Shown: in pieces, positions 34,722 through 46,000 of the stretch | How the letters are laid out: each line of letters starts with the position of its first letter | Numbering within the stretch: the stretch's first letter is position 1 | NCBI GenBank assembly: GCA_029215795.1 | Contig: JARDYH010000007.1 | Coordinates: forward strand, 79,061,763-79,125,762 | Origin: Anniella stebbinsi | Taxonomy: Eukaryota > Chordata > Lepidosauria > Squamata > Anniellidae | Direction: 5' to 3' | DNA: 64,000 nucleotides | Notes under the pieces: generated by a model | The model's input: only the letters and a program-made list of their open reading frames with translations | Told to the model about the DNA's origin: nothing | Databases searched by the model: none | Made by a program: the position numbers and the translations under genes

Positions 34722-34835
34722 GGGCAGAAGGTAGATTGGGATTTCCTGGTAGATCTCTGGATGATTGGGAGTAGATCAGCAAGCATTTCTGACTCCCTGT
34801 TAGGGGACAATAACAGGAACAAAACGATGATTCCC
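34722..34835 (+). repeat. Dispersed repeat shared with 21.6 kb
   Basis: GGGCAGAAGGTAGATTGGGA, AGTAGATCAGCAAGCATTTC and GACAATAACAGGAAC. No coding signal. Confidence 0.4.
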
Positions 34836-35097
34836 ACACCCCACACACCCTGCCTGAAATTCTACTGCCGAAGTGAAGTAAGCTTTGAGTAACTAAGGCT
34901 GTGTCTTTGTACAGAAGGACTGTGAGCTCTGTCCAGTTCTGAGATTCAGGACAAATTCTTGGACTCAGAATTCTAAGTGCCTGCCTTTTGCACCAAACTC
35001 TGGTTGGTGAACCTAGCAAAAACAATAACAACAAAAACAAAGCAAAGCTCATAAGCCTGAGGTCCGCTTGCCCTTGTTCCAATGCAGCCTTCCCCAG

Positions 35098-35292
35098 GGG
35101 AGGAGCCATAGCTCAGTGGTACAGCACCTGCTTTGCATGCAGGAAGTCCCAGGCTCAATCCCAGGCATCTCCAGGTAGGGCTTGAAAAATTCCTGCCTGA
35201 AACCCAGGAGAGCTGTTGCTAGCGGTCAGTGTCAACAATATTGGGCTAGATGGACCAAGGGTCTGACTCAGTATAAGGCAGCTTCCTATGTT
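35098..35292 (+). repeat. SINE type 1, near complete
   Basis: AGCCATAGCTCAGTGGTACA and CAGGCTCAATCCCAGG give the tRNA-like A and B boxes; the body ends ATAAGGCAGCTTCCTATGTT. Confidence 0.8.
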
Positions 35293-35295
35293 CCA

Positions 35296-35408
35296 AAGTG
35301 GGCACCCTCCAGATGTGTTGAACTACAACCCCCATCACCCCATGCTGGCTGGTATGATGGGAGTTAGTTCCAACACATCTGGAGAGTGCCAACTTGGTGA
35401 AGGCTGGT
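35296..35408. repeat. Foldback family A
   Basis: CCCTCCAGATGTGTTGAACT pairs with GTTCCAACACATCTGGAGAG. Confidence 0.75.
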
Positions 35409-35411
35409 CTA

Positions 35412-35582
35412 ACGTATATGTGTATGTCGGGTGTCAGAGGCAGTATGTTTACGTACACCAGTTGCTGGGGAACATGGGCGGGAGGGTGCTGTTGCACTCG
35501 TGTCCTGTTTGTGGACTCGGTGGAGAGAATGCTGGACTAGATGGACCCTTGGTCTGATCCAGCGTGGCTCTTCTCATGTTCA
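35412..35582 (+). mobile_element. LINE 3' tail fragment
   Basis: TACACCAGTTGCTGGGGAAC through TGGACTAGATGGACCCTTGG and CTTCTCATGTTC; same tail as 7222-7607. Confidence 0.7.
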
Positions 35583-35819
35583 CATACCCAAGGGATTATG
35601 CAAGAGAATTCAAAACCATCAATCCCACCCACCACCCACCCATGTACGGCTACAGAGGAGGGAGCATGATTTGCTTAAAACTGGTGAGTGTCAGGTCTGA
35701 GTGGAGCGTCTGGATTTCAAGAAAGGCTTTCCTTTGTACACCTTCTCGCTTCCTGGGAGTTTATACAGAAAAAAGTCCTACATACATGCATAGGATTGCG
35801 CTCTTGGTGACCTCAGGAC

Positions 35820-35822
<3 letters not shown>

Positions 35823-35860
<38 letters not shown>
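35823..35860. repeat. (TC)19 microsatellite
   Basis: An uninterrupted TC run. Confidence 0.95.
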
Positions 35861-35862
<2 letters not shown>

Positions 35863-36024
35863 GGTATCCTTCCTCACAAGGATGTTGTGAAGACACAGTT
35901 GGGGGACACAACCATGTATAACACCCCCCTTTAAAGTACAGTTTGTGACATCAAGGTTGCCATTTCTACAGTATTAGATTAATTTCATTCATTTTGGCAG
36001 GGCTCCTGTTCCTTTTCTACACAC

Positions 36025-36390
36025 AGAGGGTAGTCTCCAATGTTAGATTCAGGACAAATAAAAGGAAGTACTTCTTCACACAGTGGATAGTTAAACTATG
36101 GAATTCACTACCACAAGATGTAGTAATAGCCACCAATTTGGAGGGGATTGGATAAATTCCTAGAGCAAAAGGCTATCAGTGGCTTCTAGTCCTGATGGCA
36201 GTGTGCTACCTCCATATCAGAGGTAGTAAGTCTATATGCATCAGTTGCTGGGGGACATGGGTGGAAGGGTGCTACTGTGCCACATCCTGTTTCTTGGGTC
36301 TCTGGTCAACAGCTGGTTGGCCACTGTGTGAACAGAATGCTAGAGAAGTCGGACCCCTGGTCTGACCCAGCATGGAACTTCTTGCCTAGT
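36025..36390 (+). mobile_element. LINE 3' fragment
   Basis: GATTCAGGACAAATAAAAGG, CACTACCACAAGATGTAGTA and AACAGCTGGTTGGCCACTGT match the 7222-7607 LINE. It ends 320 bases before the FABP3 CCAAT box. Confidence 0.75.
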
Positions 36391-36482
36391 CCTGCCTAGA
36401 GTAGACCCATTGAAATGACCAAGAAGTTAGTCACGCCTAACTTAAGTCCCATTCATTTCAGTGGGTCTACTCCTCATCGGTC
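36390..36482. repeat. Foldback with GTAGACCCATTGAAATGA core
   Basis: GAGTAGACCCATTGAAATGA and AGTTAGTCACGCC pair with CCTAACTTAAG and CATTTCAGTGGGTCTACTC. It lies about 500 bases before the FABP3 ATG. Confidence 0.65.
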
Positions 36483-36621
36483 CAACCTTCGATACTACCC
36501 AGACATTCAACAAGAGAAGCCTGCCTACCACCGGATGCGCACGCCTGCACAGCGATGACGAAACGCTCGACCTGTTGAACTCCTGCCTGCCTTGCAGCTG
36601 CGGAGCCCGGGGTGGGGGGAT

Positions 36622-36645
36622 CTTTCTTTCTTTCTTTCTTTCTTT
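36622..36645. repeat. (TTTC)n microsatellite upstream of FABP3
   Basis: Six TTTC units, 60 bases before the CCAAT box region. Confidence 0.9.
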
Positions 36646-36708
36646 TGAACCACATCAGTGGCTCCACCAGCGAGGCGTGCCTGCAGGCTCCTCAAGCAAG
36701 CGCGACAG

Positions 36709-36854
36709 CCAATGGTTGGCTGGGGCTGAACGAGACAAGCTCTCGCCTGACAGTTTCACCTGCAACGGTGGGGGAGACGTCGTGACGGCAGTGCGAAAGC
36801 CCATCACTCGCCGGTTCCCACTCATGTGATGCAGCGCGACCGAGCTATTTAAAG
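36709..36854 (+). promoter_or_regulatory. FABP3 core promoter: CCAAT box and TATA-like TATTTAAAG
   Basis: An AGCCAATGG CCAAT box (core 36709-36713) is followed about 135 bases later by TATTTAAAG (36846-36854). The start codon is at 36987, so a start site near 36,875 would give a leader of about 110 nt. The segment is CpG-rich and leads into the FABP3 first exon. Confidence 0.65.
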
Positions 36855-36986
36855 AAACCGGCCCCGCCTGCGAAAATAACATAAAAAGAGCGGCCAGCGA
36901 GCCAGACATACGGAGAGCGCGTCTCCTTCTCCCCGGATTTTCCACCGCTGCGCGTACACGTACATTCCCCAAGAAACCCGCTCGCC

Positions 36987-37059
36987 ATGGCCGAAGAGTT
37001 CGCCGGCGTCTGGAACTTGGTCGACAGCCGCAATTTCGACGGTTACATGAAAGCGATCG
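36987..37059 (+). CDS. FABP3: FABP3 exon 1 (coding part)
   Basis: It encodes [18 protein letters not shown] and onward to Ile24 plus one base. The donor is GTAAGG at 37060. Confidence 0.97.
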
Positions 37060-40000
37060 GTAAGGGTTTCTTCACAAAGCCGCGGAGATATATTTACCTA
37101 AAAGCCGTTCCCCCCCCCCCCTCCCCGGCGATCGCCTTGGGGGAATATATCAAGGTCGACCCTGCAAGCAGCTGCGATTGCAGCTCACAGCTGCGGGGAT
37201 TTTGCTTTCTTCCAAGTCTGCTTCTCTTTCCAATCGCTTCCACCCCGCCCGCGGCCAAAGAGGGAGAAACGTGGGCTTTGCAGTGTGGAATTGCAGCGTA
37301 GAAAAGATCCGGATGCTGTCTGGGAATGCTTGTCTGCGACTGGGCCGTTTCTTGCTCGCTTCGCTTCTCTTCCCTTCCCTCCGAGGCCATCTGGAATCTC
37401 TTCTTCCCCCCCCCCCCCAACCACCACCACCACCACCCTGGAGAAGTTAAATCGCGAGCCACGTGAGGTGCAATTGAATGAAACGCTGCTACTGCGCAAC
37501 GCTCAGGGCGAGAGAGAAAACCGAGGGCGGCTGGAGCAGGGTAGCTCATCTGCAAGCGCGTCTGCGCGCGCGCGCGCGGCGAGTTTTAATTCGGATCGCC
37601 GCGGCTGCAGAGGATGTGTGTTGAGCCGACAACCGGGAGCCGGTCGCTCGCCCGCCCGCCTATCCACCATCCCCCTTCTTCTCCCTTTCAAACAGCTGCT
37701 TTGGAGCGGTGATTTTGCGGTGGGTGGGACGCGCCACGTGCGTTTTCCTGGAGGAAGACCGATCAGCAGATCCGATCACGCTACTGGCGCGGCGTCATGC
37801 TTCCTTTTCGGGGTCGGTCGGGCGGGGGCTGCATCGACGGGGCGGCCCTGTAGCCCTCTGACCTAGGATTAAGCCCCGAGGAATTCAGCAGGGGTCCTTG
37901 CTGCGTAGACTCGCCTAGGATGGCGTTATTGCTAGAAAGGGCCCGCTCGAGGATCAGGGCGCAGAGCAGGATGGGGAAGGCAGGGCGGGGCACTTTCTCA
38001 CGAGGAGGCGTCACGGCTCGGGGCCGAGCCCTGGGCTGGGCCGCAGCAGCGCTGCTTCCGCTCTGGCTCCCTCGGTGGGGCGATCGGTGACCCTGGCTGG
38101 AGTAAGCCAGTTCCCCTGTCCCTTTGCTCATGCTGCAGAGGCTTGGCTTTAAGCAAGCCTGCCCGGGGGCGGGGGAAGGCAAAGGGCCCAGGCTCCCCAC
38201 ACGGCAGGGCACCCCGACAAGCTTGTGCGTGTGACACGGACCCCCGAAAATCCCATTAACCTGGATCCCCAGATCTAAATGGTCCCCGGCTTTAAGTGCC
38301 ACACAGGGCCCACCCCACTACGTGTGTGGGTGTTGGGTAATTTGTAGGCTAAAACATCTGGAAAGCCACAAGTCCCATCACCACAAGGCAGCATCCCCAA
38401 TGGTGAGCAGAGACAGCTCTATATTGGGGGGGGGGGGGAATAGGGCAGCGATCCTCTACCCCACCCACTTGTGGCAGAGAAATCCCCCTCCAACCAGGTA
38501 TATTCGCTGCAAAGCACGGCATACAACTGCCGAATGCCAGGCATGATCACCTGCATGCCTCCAAAAATCTCAGTAGAATATTGAGTATCTGCCCTGATCT
38601 CAGCCCCAATGGGTGCCAGCCACTGATGGTGGAGGGATGATGGAGTTATAGGCCAAAACGTCTGGAGAGCCACGGCTGCCTACCCCTGCTAGGCAGATAG
38701 AAATTCCACCATTTCCTCCCCACCTCTCGTTTGTTGAGAATTAGAGCAGTAGCTCGTTAACAATGTGATCCTATGCATGCTATGTTTACTTACCGTACTT
38801 GGAAGTAAGCCTTAGTATGGGCCTATTCAGAAAACATGCTAAGCCATGGTTAGGTTGCAAACTCTTTTGCAGAAAGTGGTTCGTGAGCATGTTGAAACCG
38901 TGGTTATGTAGCCACCATTGTTAGGAATGGTTCACACAATACACTGGGTCTGTTCAGATGACACACTAAGCCATGGTTAAGCCGCTAACCCTTTTGCAGC
39001 AAATGGTTAGTGACTGTGTTTAAAGCATGGTTATGTAGCCTCAGTGGTTAGGAATGGTTCACATGATATGCTAAGTCATGGCTCACACAATACACTAAGT
39101 CTTAATGTTTAACTCAAAACACTTAATCATCATGGTTTAGTATGTTGTCTGAACAGGGCCGATAAATACTAGGGCTTTGCTCCAGGTTGGGTATAGGATT
39201 GCTGCATACAAGATAGAGATTTGGCAGCTCACCTATTTCTGCTCCATTTTTTGTACCTCTTGCTTTTTACAACAGTGCCCTGCGCAGCTCCAGATGTTCC
39301 GCCCATGCCCCATCTTGTTTATTTGCCGGGGGGGGGGGGGGGAAGAGTGTCTCCAGGGATTAGCCCCTTCCTTGGGCTCTCTAGAAGTTCAATTTAAGGG
39401 CAGTGGTTTCTTAGTCAGCTTTGATGTGCAGGTACTCATCATGACAATCTTCATAGGCACCTGCCCAAGGAAGATGCAAGACCTCAGGCAGCGTTGGTGA
39501 TCCATATCAAGAACCAGATCTAGCAATTTTCCTCCCCCCTCGGAAGCAAGTCTTTTGTAAAGCAAATGGCTCTTAATTTCCAATTCAAAACCAATCCACC
39601 CCCAAATACTTGGCAAATATATTATTTCTGGGGGGGAAAGCTATGGTGCCGATCTCAAGTTAACCTCAGAGGGAGCAGGGAAGTCCAAAGAGGGTGGCAG
39701 ATCAGCACCCCTGTTAATAAAACAATGCCTTGTGAGCCCTTGCTACGCTACTGTTTATGGGTGGATAGATGTGTCTGCTATGCACATCTAGGGGAGGAGC
39801 CAAGGCTCATGAGTTGGCACATGTTTTTCATGCAGAGGACCCTGGGTTCAATTCTGGCATCTCTACGTAGGGCTAGGAAAAACTCCCTACCTGAAACCCG
39901 AGAGAGTCACTTCCAGTCCGGGTCAAAAAATACTGGGGTAATTGGACCAAAGTTATGTGCATGTGCATGAATGCTAAAGCACGTTGTGCTGCCCATGATG

Positions 40001-43000
40001 CCATTTTGCCCTTTGTTCCTGTGATATGTTTCGAGGTGATAACGTCTGCTGTAAGGCAGTGGTGTTTCTCCTTCTGTGCACCTCCTTCAAAACCGCACCC
40101 ATGCTCGAAGGTCACACGAGATGGCATTGTGACAGCCTAGAAATGTAGGAATTGACCTTGTACCGGTTCTGACAGTTTCCCTCCTGAGCTCACTACTACT
40201 GACACCTAGCTGCATCCGAGCAGATGCGTTTCCCATCACCTGGAAATGTTGGGGATTGAACTTGGGACCTTTGGCATGCAAAGCAGGTGTCCCGCCGCCG
40301 GGCTGTGGTCCCTGCATGACAAAGTTCTGTGCAGGTTTCATCAGAGAGCTTTGCCAGTCCCAAAGTAGGGGCATGTGATCCCAGTACTCGAAGCAAAAGC
40401 TCACCCGCCCATTCCCAACCAGTGGGATTTGCTAGCATTTCTTGCCTTTGGGAGGTGGGTGCCACAGCCACTATCAGCCATCCATCCCATCAGAGCCCTC
40501 TTCCTTTTAAAACTTAAATTTATCTGTTGTCCCATTTCCCCTCCGAAGTGGCAACCTTTGATCAAAGAGGATAAAAAGGAGAGGAGGACCTTGTAAGCCG
40601 CAGGACAAAAAAGATGGGGTATAAATGTAATAACTTTTTTTAAAAAAAAATACAGATTTCTCTCCTTCTCACCGCCCCATTTTATCTTCACAAGGATCCT
40701 GCAAGGTATGTTTGGCTGAGGGACTGGTCAGAGGTCACCCAGTGAGCTTCATAACTGCATGGGAAGTTAAACCTGAATCTCCCCAGCCCTTGTCTGACTC
40801 GTGAACTCAGCCTTCCCCAGCCCAATGCCTTCCAGATGTGTTGGATCCCAACTCCCACCATTCTCAGCCAGCATATTGACAGGATGATGGGAGCTGTAGT
40901 CCAAAGTTATCTGAAGGGTGCCAGGAAGGAAAAGGTTGCTTGCTCTATAGCCACTATACCTCACTGAAAACCAGCAAGGGGGCTGGCCATAGGGTGTGAC
41001 CTTTCATGAAGCTTGAGTGCCCAGTGTTTCTCTGCGTTTGGGTGTTGGCTCAAAGGAGCAACCGCTTTCCATAGGCCAAGGGTGGACGAAAGATAGATTT
41101 GGGGATGTTTTGGACTTCAAGTCCCGGAAGCCTCTGCCAGCATGGCCAATGGTCAGGAGTGTTGTGAATTGAAGACTAAAACATCTGGTGATCTACTTTC
41201 TGCAACACCTGTGTCCTAGGCAGTCATTTTTCTGTCCAGCAGAGGCAAAATATCAGTTGGATTAGAACCAAAATATGGGTGGGTTCACCCCCCCCCCCAG
41301 AGGAATGCAAGTCTCAAGAAAGCCTCACCCTACTACATTAGGTTCAAGAGGAGCCCCTGACCCATACGTCCTACTTGGAGAGCTCTTACTTGCAACTTAT
41401 CATATGCAAACACCCAGACCTCTTTTCAGGCCTCACTATTGAGTGTCTCCGTGCCAGAAAAAGCCACCAGTTCACTCCCAGGACTATTTGAGGAGGCCCA
41501 ACTTTTCCCATCTTGGGCAGTACTGAAGAATTTCCCCAAGCTCCACCTTCAGCTTGACTCTGCCTTGATCATGATGAGCAGAACTTTGCTCCTGATTTAT
41601 CTGAAAAGTTTTCAGGCCATAATGGCAATATTATTGTAGGGTTCAAGCAGAAAAGTGATTCCTAAAATGAGTCAAACCATTAACAATGCACATTGAAACC
41701 AGCAGAAAATAAAATCCCAAACCACCCCATATATTCAATGGAAAGCATTTCTGCTAAACAGACATTTGAAATAACAGGGTCTTCAAAGTGTCTTTGAGAG
41801 CCAGAGCTGACAGGGGCAGCCGTATGCCCGTGGGGCAAGGGGGAGATTTCCACAAATGGGGAGATGGGGGGAGGGCGTGGAAGGTGTTTTGCAAGCAGAG
41901 CCAAAGAGGATTACTGGATCACGCCAAAGGTCCACCTAACTGTTCAACCTTTTCAGGCCATGCTGGCTGGGTGATAACTGAGAACTGTAGGACTTTTTTC
42001 TGTCTAAACATGCATAGGATTGCATCCTAAATCACTGAACAAAGTTTTGAATGCACGCATCCCTCTTATATGCATTTTATGACAATGTGTGTGTGCATCT
42101 ATGGAATAAGATCTAAATATACAATCCTTGTCTTTTCCTGCAGAGGTGGGCTTTGCCACAAGGCAGATCGCAAACCTGACCAAACCCACCACTATTATCG
42201 AGGTTGACTGTGACAAGATCACCATCAAGACCCAGAGCACGTTCAAGACCACAGAAATCATCTTCAAACTGGGAGAAGAATTTGATGAGACCACAGCAGA
42301 TGACAGGCACGTCAAGGTAACAGTTCCAGCCTGAGCTTGGACAGCAATCCTTGCTGGTCCCATCAGGTGCTACAAATGGGTAAACAAGAACATTGGAAGT
42401 CGCCTTAGAGGAGGTCAGACTATTGTCCATCGAGATCAGGGTAAAGAGCCAGAGTCCTTCCAGCTATTTTGATGGACTACAACTCCCATCAGCCCCTGCC
42501 AGCATGGCCATTGGTTTGATATTATGGGAGTTGTAGTCCAACAACTTCTGGAGGGGTTGCCTAGCCCTGCCTTAAAAATTAGACCACTTCATGGAGGATA
42601 GGACTATAAACAGCTATTGACCACAATGCTTCCTTGTTCAGAGGCAGTGCTAGGGAACAAACAGCTGGGAAGAGTTGATACTTTCATGACCTTGTGGACT
42701 TCTGGATGTATCCGGTTGGATGCTGCTAGAAACAGGGATGCCAGACTAGATAAACTCTTAGACTGATCCAGTAGGACTGCTCTTATGTGCAGTGTTGTAG
42801 TGGAGGCAGGGCTCACAGGGTCGAAGCACTGGGAGTTTTTGATGAGCAGAGATGCTGATGTCATCTGCCTCCTCCTTCAGACTTCCCTAATCCCTCCAAG
42901 TCTAGCTGCAATCCCCATAGTAGCTGGAGGAGAAATGGATTTTTCCAGCAAAGGTGTTTATGTATTACGTATGAAAAGACACGGTTGCAGCGTCAATATT

Positions 43001-46000
43001 CAAAATGGTTTCCTGCACACGATGCCGCCTACTGAGGCTTAAACTACAGTGGGCTGCGGCGTGTGCAGGCAACCGTTCTGAATATTGAAGCCACGGTGAG
43101 CTGTTCAGTCGTGCAAATCAGCCCAAAGTGAGAGAGGGAGAGGGAGGGAGGGATAGATCAACACAGTTGCCTGCATTTTTGGACACTGTTTAGGGGCATG
43201 GCTATAGGGACTGTCACGATGGGGGACTGTCATGGTGAGCGACTGCACATCAAAATTTACCACTACTCCACCGCTTATGTCCTAACTTGGCTCCTCGAAC
43301 AACAGGTAAAGTGAACCTGGAGTGAAGTCTACATAATGGTCTTTAATTTAGGGCTATGCTGTGGAGATTTGCACACCGGGTTTCTGTTTGTAGCTTTGAG
43401 TCTGCAGGGGAAACAACCATGCATCACCACCCCTGAATTAAGCAGTCCATTTGACACAGGGCTACATGGCGAATGCCTGGGTTTTTCTTGCTCCCTGGCG
43501 ATCTGGTTAGCAGAGTGGTAATGGTGGCTACCTATTCCTGTTTTCCCTCTTCTCCCTTTCCTGCGAGTTTGAGAAGAAGTGCTGGGGAGGGGCAGAAAAT
43601 GTAAGGCGAAGAGCATGGCATGAAAGAAGGCGCACAGAGCCGCAGGAAATGGTTGCTCGCTTGCTTGTTATTAACCAGGCTGGCTTATCTCACGGTGAAG
43701 CTCCTGCCAAGAGGAGACTTCTTTTATGGCTCCTATGGAACATCTGAACAGACCAGATCTTATCTGTGGTTTCTCTACAAAGCAGGATATGCATAAATAA
43801 ATTCTGGCTCCACTGTGGGACTGAATTACATTTTAATTTGGGACAAGCTGAGCTTGCAAGTGCGGAGCGTTCCTGTTCTGGCTGCCACTGGGGCAGCGGA
43901 AAAGATGTGTCCCCCCTCTTCTGTGTGTAGCCCTTCAGGTATTTGAAGAGTGCTATCATGTCCCCCTCACATTCTTCCCCTGGCTAAACATACCCACTCC
44001 CTTCAACCTCTTCTCCTAGGACATATTTTCCATACCTCTGAGCATCTTTGTTGACCTCCTCTCAACCCGTTCCAATTTGTCTACGTGCTACTTAAACTGC
44101 GGCATTCAGAACTGGACATGCATCAGATTTCAGATGGGTTCTGACTTGAACAGGATAGATGAGAAGATAGAATGGGCTGTATCACGTCAGACTGCAGTAG
44201 AAGATTGTCTTTTTTTAAAAAAAAACACTCTCCAATGATTAAAAAGAAAAGAATTTTTTTAAAAAACCATCTTATCCTGCCTGCAAGTAGAAAATTAGCA
44301 CAACAGGGTACAAACTCAGCTAGATCCAGGTTGTTGTTGTTTAGCATGCAGGGAGGTTTTTTGTTTTTTTTTTAAGATGGGTAATTGAAAAATGGCATCA
44401 TGCAATGAGGCAGTCAATGCTGTCTCATTCTGCTGCGCATGTCGTAGATCTGGCCTGAGGTCAGGGGGATGAACTGGTGTCTGATGGTAAAATGCAAAAT
44501 AGCAGGACCTCCACTCGTTTGCCCTTAAAAAAAAAAATCTGACCCAGGAATGGAATTCAACAGTCCTTCTACATAAAACGTTGCTCCTGGTTACCCCAGT
44601 CTTTCTTCATTTCAGTTGTATAATTTAGGGCGGAGGAGAGACATCATTTTGTTCCTGCTGTTAAACTATAGGGAGTCAGATCCCATGTACAGATCGACCA
44701 GTCGATTCATATCTACCTTCGCATATTACAGCCCAGCTTCTGATGCAGGCAGATAAACACCCTTTTGGGCAAGGATGGGCAACATGAGGCCTTCTGGATG
44801 TTTTAGCTTACAAGTCCCATCAGCTCTAGCTAGCATAGCCAGCAGTGAGGGCTCATGGGAATTGTAGGCTGAAATATCTCGAATTGCCTATCTGCTTTTG
44901 GGCTTGATGACTGAAGCTGGGATCTTATGCGCAAGCCCCATTGAATTCTGTGGGATTTATTTCTGAGTAAATATGCAAAGGCTCGCACTGATAAGAACGT
45001 TAACCTGGAGCACTAGATTCCTATTCATCAAACTGGCCTTCTGTTACGCTGTTATCAGATCTTGGATAATCCAATTCCACTGCTGTGTCTTTGATCTTTA
45101 TGATCTGTAAAGGGAAGGTGCGCTACTGTGTCTTTTTTTTCTAAGCTATTCAGAATGACTGCTGCAGTACCAAAGTCTTGTGAAAACTGCTCTTACTAGC
45201 TTAAAGCTTATCACAACAATTCCGGTTTCATTCATCATACAGCTGTGACTCCCTGGATGAATCTCCCATTATGGCTCAGTTTTGCAAGGGTAACTTTTGA
45301 TGGTGCTGTAAAACATTTTTTTAAAAAAAAACAAGAGCTGTGAGATTGAATCAGTTTTACTGGAGGACATACTAATTTCATTTTTGAATCTCTTTTGGCT
45401 CCGGTGTGCTACTGTAGAAAGGAACAAGCAAGACAAAAAGTGAATACTGGTCTTTCCTTTGCAGTGGCCGCTTTTGACAATCAACTTGTAAATTCTCTCA
45501 CTGCTTCCCTTATCCGTAAAAAGGCACAGAGTAAAGACTTGCTAATGTGCAACTTTATTTATCCTTGATAAAAGCCTCCCGATTAATCTGCTGAAAATAT
45601 CTTTTAAGTGGGTGGAGGGAGCTACTGTTGAAAACGTAATGAGGGGCTAATGGGAATATCTCCTTAGCTCCCCATAGGAAGAAAGTATGTGTGAATTGCT
45701 GACAAGCTGCAGGCTTGACCTTCAAAGCAAAATCAGTTTGGCTGGCAGGCAGCCAGAGGACAAAACAGCTACAGCAACACTTCTGTGACCTGCAAGAGGT
45801 CCAGCTGTAGAGAAAGGGCATGGCAGTTTGAACAGATGGGCCTAGGTTGAGCGGCTAATGACTGGGAGAGTCTCCAGCCCCCAGAGTACACAATGGCACA
45901 TCCCAAAAATTGCTAACCCAGTGGCAAATGGTATGCGTATTGGGGTGGGGCAGTGGTTGGGAGTGAAAAAAGACTTACCTGGTAGTCCGGTTGCAGGGAG

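Noticed and set aside
35107..35160. tRNA-like A and B boxes
   Set aside because: They continue into a dispersed SINE body present many times here; no cloverleaf of a functional tRNA.
37285..37866. 193-codon plus frame in FABP3 intron 1
   Set aside because: It is explained by GC-rich CpG-island sequence lacking stops; no protein similarity.
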